Of a stretch of 64,000 bases of DNA, positions 28,431-38,700 are shown one piece after another. The stretch spans positions 3,224,001 to 3,288,000 of the forward strand of contig OY101117.1 of NCBI GenBank assembly GCA_956465555.1, written 5' to 3'. The notes beneath the pieces are model-generated. The model was given only the letters and a program-made list of their open reading frames with translations, ran no database searches and was not told the DNA's origin. A program made the translations under genes and the position numbers. Origin of the DNA: Nitzschia sp. pyKryTriq1. Taxonomy: Eukaryota > Bacillariophyta > Bacillariophyceae > Bacillariales > Bacillariaceae. Numbering within the stretch: the stretch's first letter is position 1; every line of letters begins with the position of its first letter.

Positions 28431-29075
28431 ATGACGGCTGAACCACAATCGATTGTTCATCAAGTATTGCGCCTCGAGCAAATGCTTGTAAAAGCAGTGT
28501 CTTCCATCGCACAACGCCGAAGAAGATCCAGACATTTGCGGCAGCAGCAAATCAAGGATGAGGAGGATACGTCGGATGACTTCTCCCAGGCGACCTATCC
28601 CGACAGTCTACTGTCATCGACACATCTCAGTACATCATTCCACCAATCCTCCTCCTCTTCTGTAATTCCAGAAGAAGATGAAAACACAACAGCTGCCGAC
28701 AAAGAACAAGAAGAACGTTCTTCCGCCTGCCAGACGCTGAATCAGAACGACTTCCTTACAGACGTGATGATGGCCATGGCTTCCGAAATGGTTTTTGTAC
28801 ACTTCTTCATCCAAAACTCTGACATTTCCAAGAGCATAGATGAGCGAATGGACAATCTCAAGCTTTCTCACCCCAACTGCAGCTTCGTTCGGATCGATGC
28901 ATCCATGGCTCCGTATATTGCGAGGCAATTGAAGATTGAAAACGGCCGCCCGTCAGTGGTAGCGATGAAAGATGGAAAACTGGTGAATGTGATATCTGAT
29001 TTCGTTACTGCCGACTGCGGTGAACTTGACGATTGGATTTACACAGTCGAGTTGCTTCGAATGTTCAAAAAATAA
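28431..29075 (+). CDS. TXNDC9/phosducin-like thioredoxin-fold protein
   Basis: 214 residues from ATG 28431, single exon. An N-terminal helix (QSIVHQVLRLEQMLVKAV) is followed by an acidic/Ser-rich linker. From about residue 120 there is a thioredoxin-like fold: MVFVHFFIQNSDISKSIDER, NCSFVRIDASMAPYIARQLK, RPSVVAMKDGKLVNVISDF. The CxxC redox motif is absent (the corresponding position reads IQNSDIS). This is typical of phosducin-like/TXNDC9 proteins, which act as co-chaperones of the CCT chaperonin in tubulin/actin folding. Family placement rests on the RIDAS-x-AP and KDGK-x-V segments; the long variable linker is unusual. Confidence 0.75.
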   Translation: MTAEPQSIVHQVLRLEQMLVKAVSSIAQRRRRSRHLRQQQIKDEEDTSDDFSQATYPDSLLSSTHLSTSFHQSSSSSVIPEEDENTTAADKEQEERSSACQTLNQNDFLTDVMMAMASEMVFVHFFIQNSDISKSIDERMDNLKLSHPNCSFVRIDASMAPYIARQLKIENGRPSVVAMKDGKLVNVISDFVTADCGELDDWIYTVELLRMFKK

Positions 29076-29969
29076 TTTGAGTTCGTACTCCCCCTAGTAC
29101 TACTAATCATGATAAACGTAAACAAGGAATTGTGTGTTTTTTAAAATGCATATTTTCTTCCAAATAATTTTGAGGTAGTTGAGGTAGTAGTAGGATTGTG
29201 AGTGCATGAAATGCTGCTCTCGTCAATGATGGCGTCCGCGTTCTTCCTGCCTCGCCTCGTACGTACAGTACCTTGTACACTCTTGCTGGCAAAGAAATGC
29301 ATGACCGTTTATTGTGGCACCAACATCAAAAGATTGGCGATCGATGATGCCGCCGCCGCGTGGACGAACGGACGGCGAGCGCAGAAAGGGAAGGCAGGCG
29401 GCCGGCGGGCAAGGATCGGATGCATGGGACGCCCGCCGGCGGCGGCGTTCCTCCTTTATCCAACAAAATTCAGCAGTAGGGTTTCTACGTATAGGCAGGG
29501 GAGACCAATGCCGCATTTGTGCGTCATTCCTCGTCACGCGGGTTCGGCATTAATTGATAATACCTGCCCTAATTGTTCCAAGCGTTATCTCCTTAAATGG
29601 ACCCATCACTTCCTAATGTCGCAGAAGGCTCTCTGGACCAATCAACAGGCCCCAGTAGAGTTCTGATTTAATGACGCACGTACTTGGTTTGAAAAGAATT
29701 CGCTGCGGAGCCATCCATTATTTGCATCTTGCGTGCCGACAAACGTCAGTGGTTCCGCTTTTGGATCCATACAAGTACCGACACCGGGTGGGTGCGGTCG
29801 GCCGTGTCTTTCACGAGAGTAGCAGCTTGAGTTGTACTGAAACCAGCCTATCGGAGCCGTCCGAAACAGTTGACACCCATCGCCACCCATCACAATAAAC
29901 CAACAAGGCAGCTCCTGTTTTTTGTTCTGAACCCTTTTTTGTTCTTTACACCAATTTATTAGCAAAGCC
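29076..29969. other. Intergenic region with GC-rich island
   Basis: No gene I can support. 29330-29460 is distinctly GC-rich (GCC/GGC-rich) and includes a perfect 10-bp inverted repeat, 29401-29410 with 29431-29440. Overlapping frames up to 154 codons are open on both strands, as expected of GC-rich DNA. The last about 100 bp is the promoter/5' UTR of the next gene. Confidence 0.55.
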
Positions 29970-30920
29970 ATGAAGATCTTCAGTAGTGCCGTCTTGGCGC
30001 TCAGCGCCGCCCACACCGCCAGTGCGTTCATGGTGCAAACGCCCCCGCAGACCGCGACGGCGCTCCAGTCGTCCTCGTATTTCGGAGACCCGAATCAGCC
30101 ACAGGTCACTGCCGCTGCGTTTGCCAATTCCGCCGGAGGAGCCATGGCGTCGGCTGGCCGTGCTGGACCAGGCAAGGTCGAGAATATCTGGGATACGTTG
30201 ACGCCCATCACCGTTCAAGGAGGTTCGCTCCGAACGTGGTCGTTCACGACGCCCTCCGTCGAGCGAGTCCAAGTTCTAATGAAGACTGAAGGCCGTCCGT
30301 TGAATGCCAACATTGAGTTGTGGCACGGACCTGACAACACGCCGCAAAAGGTCGCCGTCTATCTTGAGGACGGAAACCTGCGCCCCTTCAGCGCCGTGAT
30401 CGAAACCCCACGAGGCCACAACGCTGTCGCCATCTACAACACCGGACACTTGGAATTCCCATTGTCCGCGTGTGTCGAGGCCGAATTGTCGGACGGCGGC
30501 GGTGCTGCTGGCCTTGGTGCCGCCACCAAGAGTCTGTCAGAGATGAGCACCTCGAAGACCGTGCAAGGAGGTGCAATCCACACCATCCCGTTCGCCCCCG
30601 CTGTTGAAAGCGTGGCATTACTGCTCAAGACGGACGGACGTCCTCTCAATGCCCGAATTGAGCTCTTGCAAGGCCCCAACAACAACAAGCAAATCATGGA
30701 GGTCTACACCGAAGACGGCTTGGAACGCCCGTTCTACGCCATCCTCGAGACCCCAGGAGTTGGAAATGTTGTTCGAGTGTGCAACACTGCCACCGTTGAG
30801 TTCCCCTTGACGGCATCTGTCGAACCGTATCTCGTCACACCAGGCGCAGATAATTACCCATCAGAATACGACCGCGGTTGGGACGAGAGTGCCAACAGCT
30901 TCTATTTCTTGAACCCTTAG
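29970..30920 (+). CDS. Secreted, probably plastid-targeted protein with two tandem homologous domains
   Basis: 316 residues from ATG 29970. The leader MKIFSSAVLALSAAHTASAF is a signal peptide with an ASAF-type cleavage motif, followed by a hydroxylated, low-acid stretch. This is the bipartite presequence of proteins imported into the complex plastids of diatoms (established rule; Met follows the Phe here). The mature part contains two homologous domains at residues about 79-168 and 192-288. Each reads VQGG...F...VE-x-V-x-x-L-x-KT-[ED]-GRPLNA, then IEL-x-x-GP-[DN]-N, then EDG-x-x-RPF and an E-[TS]-PxG segment, ending EFPL-[ST]-A-[CS]-VE. The family looks familiar from diatom genomes as a conserved protein of unknown function. 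The repeats have a beta-rich, jelly-roll-like pattern (inference). The tail YDRGWDESANSFYF is unusual. Confidence 0.82.
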   Translation: MKIFSSAVLALSAAHTASAFMVQTPPQTATALQSSSYFGDPNQPQVTAAAFANSAGGAMASAGRAGPGKVENIWDTLTPITVQGGSLRTWSFTTPSVERVQVLMKTEGRPLNANIELWHGPDNTPQKVAVYLEDGNLRPFSAVIETPRGHNAVAIYNTGHLEFPLSACVEAELSDGGGAAGLGAATKSLSEMSTSKTVQGGAIHTIPFAPAVESVALLLKTDGRPLNARIELLQGPNNNKQIMEVYTEDGLERPFYAILETPGVGNVVRVCNTATVEFPLTASVEPYLVTPGADNYPSEYDRGWDESANSFYFLNP

Positions 30921-31802
30921 TTTTCTACAAGAAATCTTTCGGGGAGCCTGGTGGTTGGAAGAGGAAACAGACAGTCAATGTCAGAAAAAATATGATGGTG
31001 GTGGTGGTTGCCTAAGATTCTAATGCGTGTATGAGGGCGATGCGTCGAAATGCTATTATCTGCTGTTGACTACTATGCCGAGTAATTGTCGCTTGGAATC
31101 TTAGAATTATTGTGAAGTACGTAAAGCTTATAAAACGACTTATAAATACGCTAAAAAGACGGCACTGATTGTAGGTTATATATTTTTTAATGGGGTAAAC
31201 ATGAACCTTCTCGACTTTACGACGGATCGGAAGATGGATGTATTTTAATGAAACGTTCTTGCGCAACATTCATGGGATGCGGATTTCCTCTTGGTGCCTT
31301 GGTGCTCGGATGATGGAACACCTTCTTTTTGGTCTCTTTATCTTCTCCTTTTTCTATCTCGTGCCGTCTCAAGATGCGAATTTCTTCCTTCGCTCCACTT
31401 GGAGCTCGAAATAACCCGTCTACTCCTACCGGTACAGCGTGGGGTTCGCACTTTTCAATTTTGGTGCCGATCGGCGATCGGATCCATCATCGACCGACCC
31501 GCATAGCGCCGTTTGAAGTCATGATGACCCATCACCAGCACCGGCACCGACCCATCACTTCTTTTCGGCGCGGACTGCCCGTCGACCGAAACATATTTGA
31601 CCAATATGACTTCAGAGTCGTCACATCCAGGTCCCCAGCATCATCGCCCGCCGACACCACCGACCAGACTGCATCGGCGAAGCCCATTTCCCCCCCCAAA
31701 TGAGAACACACGACGACGACGAGAAAGAAAGAAAAAGTAAAAAAAAAGATTTTCTTCATCCATAAAATCAGTTCACCACCGACAAGAAATCAACACCGAA
31801 CA
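30921..31802. other. Intergenic region
   Basis: No convincing gene. AT-rich sequence occurs at 31075-31200. A 75-codon minus frame (31532-31759) begins with a leader-like MKKIFFFTFSFFLVVVVC but lies in the SYLF gene's promoter and starts in an A-rich tract; I do not call it. Confidence 0.55.
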
Positions 31803-32722
31803 ATGATGAAATCCGACAAACACCCGAAACGAATTACCATGCCTGGCATGATCTATGATGTGAGTGATAACCTCTTACAATGACAACATACCGTTGGGAG
31901 AGGCAACAACAAAACACAAGCAAACGTTTCTCACGCCGATGCCCCACTCTATTTTGTCGCGAAAAATAATACCGAATGAATGGATACTAACGATAGGCCA
32001 ACCGTGTTCTCGAATGGGTTATGGATCCCAACACGGGTGGGATCCATCCAGATCTATTCGGACCGTCTCTCAAGGGGATTGCTTTTATCAACATTGTCGA
32101 AGCAGGCTTTGTGTTCAGCGGAAATGTCGGGACTGGAATCCTCATAGCCCGCAAAGCAGACGGCAGCTGGTCTCCACCATCTGCGATCGGTATCAGCGGT
32201 ATTGGATGGGGTTTCATCATGGGAGCCTCCTTGAAGCAAATCGTCTATCTCATGTATGACGAAACTACACTCAAGGCAATGACCGGCAACGGCGTCAAGC
32301 TTGGTACTCAACTTGAGGCTTCGGCCGGAGAATGGGGTCGTGTCGCCGATGTCACCAGCTTTATGACCAATAAAGGACTCGGAGCCGGCGTAGCCTTGTC
32401 GTACAGTCAGGGTTTGTTTGGAGGGATTTCCATTGAAGGAGCTATTTGTAACCCTCGACCCAGGGTCAATGAAAAGTTCTACGGAAAACCGGTGACGCCC
32501 GAGGAGATTTTGTTTGAGGGTGCGGTCCATGTCCCCCAAGGCAATCATCTTATGCCCGCAGTATATGCCAAACTCGAGAAGCTTTGTAGTGGAGTTTCGA
32601 TTTACGAAGTCACCGAGGAAGAAAATAACAAGGCCGAAAGTGCCCGGAAGGAGGCTGATGCCGATGGCGCGGAACACTTGAAAGAAGAAGAAGTCACTAT
32701 CGTGGTGGTCGAAGAGAAGTAA
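31803..32722 (+). CDS. SYLF (Ysc84/DUF500) domain lipid-binding protein, one intron
   Basis: Exons 31803-31859 and 31997-32722 (260 residues). The intron 31860-31996 (137 bp) starts GTGAGT and ends GATAG. Joining gives MIYDANRVLEWVMDPNTGG in frame, supplying the N-terminal helix missing from the downstream frame. A start at the second ATG (31806) is also possible. The SYLF core is clear: LKGIAFINIVEAGFVFSG, VGTGILIARKADGSWSPPSA, IGISGIGWGFIMGASLKQIV, then LGTQLEASAGEWGR and FGGISIEGAICNPR. SYLF domains bind phosphoinositides and, in yeast Ysc84, actin, acting in endocytosis and membrane traffic. The C-terminal about 40 residues are charged. No membrane segment is needed; the hydrophobic Gly-rich stretches belong to the fold. 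Confidence 0.9.
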
Positions 32723-32909
32723 GGTTTCGGTGCACAATTTTATATTGGTACTTCGTACCACAATGTAAATTATAAGAATAATCTTGACGGGTTCCCATTT
32801 CATGTTTGTCTGTTCGGCATCACTCTAGCTTGTTTTGCAAGCCGATGCAGCTGACAGTACTATGGCATCAAGTTTAAATCCTACCAGTGGTTGTAAAAGT
32901 CTTTTATAT

Positions 32910-34715
32910 CTAACGCAATAGCCAGGCGAGTGCGAGAAGACAGACTAGCGGCAAGAGACCGTCGCGCAGAACTACAAGAGTCGGTGACAGCTGCCGCCGC
33001 GGGTGGGGTTCTACGTCACACCCGCCTCTCCCTTCTAACTCTCGATGACGATCCACTGCTGAATCCCGACGTGTTGCTGCTGTTGCTCTATTACGAGTAA
33101 CAGTCGGAGGCGGAGGAGCTGTAGTAGTGGTAGTATCTTGTGCTTGTGGAAAATATTCCGGTCGAAGTATTGCCGTGACTTGTTCGGGTGGTCCCAGTAG
33201 TCGCACGGATAATTCAGTCACTTTGGATCCAAATCGTCCTTGCCAAAACCTCAAATCTTTTCCCACGACGACGACCGAGAGATATCTCGCATTCGTATCG
33301 TGAACCGCCGCGACTAGTGGTATTGTCAATCGAGCCCGTTCCCAATGATCGGGTGGTGCCTCCAAGACAGGTGTCGCCGTCGTTGCTTGTTGTTCTTGTG
33401 GTGGTATCGGACGACGCTGAGCATCAAACAGTTCAGCTTTGAGACAAAAGATGGAGGGACAATCCGTTCGGCCCATGTACCGCGCGGAAACTTCCAGTGT
33501 CAGTGAGGACGAGCCATCAGTAGGAATAGTTGTGAAGATGGTAGACAAGTCCAGTACTTGTTCCATGACACATGGGGCATAGGACGATACAAAATTGGTC
33601 AAGGTGGTCGCATTGACGGGATGTTCCGAAGTTTCAACAGTCCACGACATGCGAGGGTTGCGTTGGTGCCATCCCTGCAATTGAAATTGCCCACTTGGAT
33701 TGAATAATAAATTGGCCGATCCAGGTTCTTCCACGATACTAGCTTCCACATTTGACGTGGATTGACACCATGCGCATCCATAGACTTGCTCTGACTTGGA
33801 CGTGGGACCATTCGAATGATGGCTTTTTCTTCTTGACGACGAAGAACCTCCTTCATCTTCGGCGGATGGTTTGGGATAAGGACAATCGTCTCCGGGACAA
33901 GGGATGGGAGAAAGTGGTGGTGGTCTGACGGCGCTCCTCCGATTCCTGCTAGACTGTCCTTGTAATTGTAATTGCGATTGACGAACTCGTTGACTGTTCC
34001 GAGCATGACAATCGTCACAAAAATGTACGTTGCCATAACACAAATGAGTGGAAGGCCGACAGCAATATCGGCACTTCCACACCAAATGTCCCCGATGCTC
34101 CAGTGGATTCCGACACGTAACTTGTGATTGTGGCGCACACGCCACACACAATCGTTCTTCCAGCTGTTCTTCTCCTTCTACCAGCACTGCTTGATCCGCA
34201 CACTCCACTGTTCCACCAAAATACGGTTCACGACAGTGACTACAAAGGTAAAATGCGTACTTTCGTCGGGCATGATCCAAGAGGGCCTTGCGAGAAGAAG
34301 ACAAGCCATCGTCACCAACTTGATGTTGCCGCCAAAGATCCGGAGCATCCAAAGCAAGTTGCTCTTCCAACAGGCGATCGACTCGTTCTCGCAAAACGTC
34401 TGTGGTGCGTGTCAAATCGCGAAGATCCGGATGGTCGCAAATCGATCCACATTTCGCGCATTGGCATCCCGTGAAGAGTAGTCGTTGCTTTGTCGTTGGT
34501 TGAGCCGTTTGAAGTTGTTGCACAATGCAGTCGTAATGCCACTTGTGTCCGCATGTCGGAAGAGTAATGACACGGCGGCCACTGTCCTCTAGGAGCGAAT
34601 CAAGGCAAATGGCACAATCAGTAGATGTATCTTCAAAGATCGTAGCTACTGTTGCTGTTGCTGTTGCTGCTGCCGCTGCTACTGTGGATGTTTCTCCTCC
34701 TGTTTCATCCTCCAT
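32910..34715 (-). CDS. RING/tandem-cysteine (MYCBP2 RCR-type) E3 ubiquitin ligase fused to FBA-like sugar-binding domain, C-terminal membrane segment
   Basis: 601 residues from ATG 34715; the frame is open nine bases further but only to a GTG. The RING-like domain is at residues about 30-110: CAICLDSL, TCGHKWHYDC, CQCAKC. A helical linker (DVLRERVDRLLEEQLAL) follows, then a Cys-rich domain with YAFYLCSHCREPYFGG, ERLCVAC and CRYCCRPSTHLCYGNVHFC, then CPGDDCPYP and YGCAWC. This matches, segment by segment, the RING plus tandem-cysteine catalytic unit of MYCBP2/PHR ligases, where a cysteine relay esterifies ubiquitin onto Thr/Ser. Residues about 325-507 match an F-box-associated (FBA) domain: NLLFNPSGQFQLQGW, FVSSYAPCVMEQVLDL, YMGRTDCPSIFCLKAELFDA, GKDLRFWQGRFGSKVTELSV. 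In Fbs proteins this domain binds N-glycans. The tail GLLPLVCLLALAWLLR could be a tail anchor. Family calls are by eye. Confidence 0.82.
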   Translation of the reverse strand: MEDETGGETSTVAAAAATATATVATIFEDTSTDCAICLDSLLEDSGRRVITLPTCGHKWHYDCIVQQLQTAQPTTKQRLLFTGCQCAKCGSICDHPDLRDLTRTTDVLRERVDRLLEEQLALDAPDLWRQHQVGDDGLSSSRKALLDHARRKYAFYLCSHCREPYFGGTVECADQAVLVEGEEQLEERLCVACAPQSQVTCRNPLEHRGHLVWKCRYCCRPSTHLCYGNVHFCDDCHARNSQRVRQSQLQLQGQSSRNRRSAVRPPPLSPIPCPGDDCPYPKPSAEDEGGSSSSRRKSHHSNGPTSKSEQVYGCAWCQSTSNVEASIVEEPGSANLLFNPSGQFQLQGWHQRNPRMSWTVETSEHPVNATTLTNFVSSYAPCVMEQVLDLSTIFTTIPTDGSSSLTLEVSARYMGRTDCPSIFCLKAELFDAQRRPIPPQEQQATTATPVLEAPPDHWERARLTIPLVAAVHDTNARYLSVVVVGKDLRFWQGRFGSKVTELSVRLLGPPEQVTAILRPEYFPQAQDTTTTTAPPPPTVTRNRATAATRRDSAVDRHRELEGRGGCDVEPHPRRQLSPTLVVLRDGLLPLVCLLALAWLLR

Positions 34716-35759
34716 CCTTATCACTATTATTTTTGAACATTCAATAGGTTGGCTGGGTATAATGATATTCTATTTGAAATGTGAGGTACCGCACCCCCAT
34801 GGTAAACGAAGAAAGAAGAAGTCAAAAGAGAAACACGATAGTAGAGAAACTCCAGCATTGTCGGTGGTCTGCGGTCTGGGTCGGTGGTGCAGATGTACTG
34901 TACCGGTACAGTACAGTAGCATGAGGACCGCGGCCTTACTAATGTCTGTACTTCGTACCGTACCTGGTACCAGTACCAGGGACGTGGTACAGACGGTACT
35001 GTACCATGCCATGCGTGATACGCGTGCGCACATAATAGTACATACCCGTGCTTTCTACGTATCTCTTGTCACTACACGCCTTCAAACTTCGTGTGTCCTT
35101 ATTTTTGGCGGGAAGAGTTCATTGGTGTGATGTGATTGGCCAACGATCGATTTTATCTGGGATGGGCTTGGGAGCAGAAAGCGCGGCACTAATTACTGGT
35201 GACGTAAGAGTCATTCTCAATTCCTGGAAGAACGATTATTGCCCACAACGGTGCCGGACAACGCCGGCGCCGTTTTTAATTAAATATTTTAACGTTCCTA
35301 CTGGCAAAAAATCCATTGGGCCAACCCCCATCAGCGGTATGGTTTTTAGCTTCTCAAAAATGAGCCTTTTACTATTTCTGACTTTTCTGTCATCTTTCTG
35401 TAAAATTTCTATGGAGTCAAGACCTATATTATTTATAACCTTAGCCCTATTAGAAATTTTTAGCAGCGCGCGCCTCGAATGTTGTTGACATGGGATTGGT
35501 TGAAGTTCCGCGGCTGACCGATCGAATGATGACTGATGACGCCGCTGTCATCGCCAACAAATAATACACGGTAGCAGATCTCTTTTTAGCTTGACAGAAA
35601 TCTCATGATTCTTCCCAACGCCCTCGTATGACCGTACTAGTAGAGTAGAGAGAGAGGGTCTTCTTCATATCCTGAGCCATCCATATCTGCCTCTATTCCC
35701 TCACAAGCTATCAGAGGTCAGAGATTGTATTTTCCCAGCAAAGGGACAAGGAAACAAGC
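34716..35759. other. Intergenic region, divergent promoters, palindrome-rich
   Basis: This lies between the E3 ligase (-) and giant gene B (+). 34891-35010 is packed with palindromic GTAC/TACCGGTA sequence, including a perfect 22-bp palindrome at 34894-34915. Frames here (up to 195 codons) are low-complexity or unrelated to any protein I know. A short AG-repeat (about 35646-35656) precedes giant gene B. Confidence 0.6.
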
Positions 35760-38700
35760 ATGTATCGAGCTCAGCCTTGGAGCAGCACCTCTGGAGAAGG
35801 GAGTACGTCAGAGGATATGAGCGGAAGCCACTCGGAAGACTATTCTTCGGATGACGATGAGGGAGGGCCTTCTTCGCTGGAGTATAGCGACAACGCGTCT
35901 CTGAAAGGTATGCCGTATCTTGCTCAAAAGACTCCTAGACAACGGGGAAAGGGCGGTGAACTTGTAGAAAATACCCCCATGACTGCAGACATGTCATCCG
36001 AGTCCACATCGGGGTCAGAGGACGATGGCGCCGTTACACCGAAAGTGAACCTGACTTCGTCGAGGATGCAGGCTATTACTCAAGGCAGCAATGGACGTCA
36101 ATCTCAACAATATTCTTATGAAATGGCCAAGAATTACGCGGCCACTCGTTACGCACCAGCGTCGAGTAAGAGTGGCCGCAGCAGCAGCAAGAACGAAGCG
36201 CCCAGGCAGCAGTCATCATCAGCGAAAAAGAGTAAAAAGACGCCCAGCGAAAGGAAAAGGGGTATTGGTCGCAGCAAGTCTGCGGACACTGGTAGTTTGC
36301 TTTCGAGCTACTCTTATGAAGAACAAAATGAAGATAACGAGATCTTGTCGCAGGCACTTGGAATGAAGCCTGCCTTCGTCGCCCCATCTGGCATGCAAGA
36401 AAAGTTTCAACGCCGGGCCTCGCTGTCGGCTGTTGAGCCATTAGGAAGGGCGAAACGCCGATCTTCTTTGGTTTCGACCTATTTAGCACCCGCGATGGAG
36501 GCTGCAGCACCCGTCGCTGCACCTGTGGACGAAGAACGGGCGGCCAAGATGGCCGAAAAAGAAAAGGTCATGGAAAGACTTGAACGAATCAAAGCAAAGG
36601 CTATCAAGTCGGCCAACAAAGAACTTGGAGTGGAACAAGGCAAGCTTGCAGCTGTGATGGGAATGGGATCTAATGCACCAACCATGTTAGCCACCAAATC
36701 TCAAGGGAGACAGCAGTCAATGGAACAAAGACGGGTCAGCGCTGCTTCCAGTGGTTCCTCGGGTTCAAAAGGGTTGTTCCAAGAAGCAATCAAGAACATA
36801 AGGGTGGAAGACACCGAGACAGAATCGGAAGATGATGACAGTGCTCAGGAGGATCAGGACACCCCTTCATTTGCGGCACAGCCGAATTCATTGGCAGCAG
36901 CTTTGGGGATGTCGATTGATCCCTCGTCTTCCGCACCTCCAGTCCGAGAGCGCGGTGTCAAGCTACGGCCAATCGCTGCGAAAGGGGCTCAAACAGTTTC
37001 GGTACAACCGAACTCGTTGGCAGCCGCTCTGGGAATGTCAGTTGATCTATCGTCTTCAGGTCCATCGATTGGGCAAAGCAGCATTCAGGCATCCCGATCT
37101 ATCCCCCCTCAGTCTAATTCTTTGTTTGCCGCGCTTGGAATAGCAACTGATCCCATGCCTTCGGTTCATGTGCGAAACGAAGTCAAGACTCTATCCGACT
37201 CCGAATCAGATTATAGTAGCGATGATGAAAAACGAATGACTGGCTTTCAGCCCCAAGTCGGAAGTTTGGCTGAGGCTCTCGGCATGGTCGTCGACCCATC
37301 TTCTCGCGCTGCCCCAGTCCGACAAATTGGCGATAGATTTTCAGCTGAACGAGAGTTTGCCCGGCCTACCACAGCAAAGCCGGCAGAGCAATCATCAACT
37401 AGCCACGGTGGGCCTCGGTTTCTTCCCCAGGCTGGCAGTCTTGCCGAAGCTCTTGGGATCTCTGTTGATCCATCATCACGAGCACCTGTTATCCGCTATA
37501 ATGACAAAGCACACGTTTCGGTTGCTTCCACACAAGATATTACACCAGACACCTCCGATTCTTCTTTTCCCGTGAACACCACGGGGATTTTTCTGCGCCA
37601 AGCAGGTACGCTAGAAGATGCCATTGGAATGTCAGATAGTAGCAGCCAGGCGTCCGAAGTAAGCGACGAGAGCGCAGATGGGGATATGGTACGATTTGCG
37701 CCACAACCTGGCAGCCTAGCGGAAGCCTTGGGAATGGGAATCGACCCATCGTCTCGCGCGCCTCCGGTACGCCCAATCAAGGAGAAGGTGGTAATGAGCG
37801 AGCCACCAAAGATCAAGACTTACGACTCCCAAAGTGAAACCTCTTGCTCTGGCAGCAGTGACGACGAAAGCGAGGAGGACGAAATGGTACGATTCGCGCC
37901 GCAGGCTGGTAGTCTCGCGGAGGCGTTGGGAATGGGGATCGACCCCTCATCTCGGGCGCCTCCGGTGCGCCCGATCAAGGAGAAGTTGTCCACGAGCAGC
38001 CTTCCTGTTCCCTCTGCAACGAAGTCTGTCGACTCTAGAAGCGAAGCATCGTACTCCGGTAGTAGCGAGTACGACAGCGAGCAAGACGAGATGGTACGAT
38101 TCGCACCTCAGGCTGGAAGTCTTGCAGAAGCGTTGGGAATGGGAATCGACCCATCGTCTCGGGCGCCCCCAGTGCGACCAATAAATGCGAAGTCCTCCAC
38201 GAACAACCTTCCAGTTCCCTCTGCGACGAAGTCTGTCGACTCGAGAAGCGAAGCATCATATTCTGGCAGCAGTGACGACGAAAGCGAGGAGGACGAAATG
38301 GTACGATTCGCGCCGCAGGCTGGTAGTCTCGCGGAGGCGTTGGGAATGGGGATCGACCCCTCATCTCGGGCGCCTCCGGTGCGCCCGATCAAGGAGAAGT
38401 TGTCCACGAGCAGCCTTCCTGTTCCCTCTGCAACGAAGTCTGTCGACTCTAGAAGCGAAGCATCGTACTCCGGTAGTAGCGAGTACGACAGCGAGCAAGA
38501 CGAGATGGTACGATTCGCACCTCAGGCTGGAAGTCTTGCAGAAGCGTTGGGAATGGGAGTCGACCCATCGTCTCGGGCGCCCCCAGTGCGACCAATAAAT
38601 GCGAAGTCCTCCACGAACAACCTTCCTGTTCCCTCTGCGACGAAGTCTGTCGACTCGAGAAGCGAAGCATCATATTCTGGCAGCAGTGACGACGAAAGCG

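Noticed and set aside
29202-29666. 154-codon plus frame, and 104- and 129-codon minus frames nearby
   Set aside because: GC-rich DNA keeps several frames open at once; none shows domain, leader or plausible composition over its length.
31532-31759. 75-codon minus frame starting with a signal-peptide-like MKKIFFFTFSFFLVVVVC
   Set aside because: The leader derives from an A/T-rich tract in the SYLF promoter region; no conserved sequence follows.
32054-32803. 249-codon minus frame
   Set aside because: Antisense to the SYLF gene, whose domain and splice structure are convincing.
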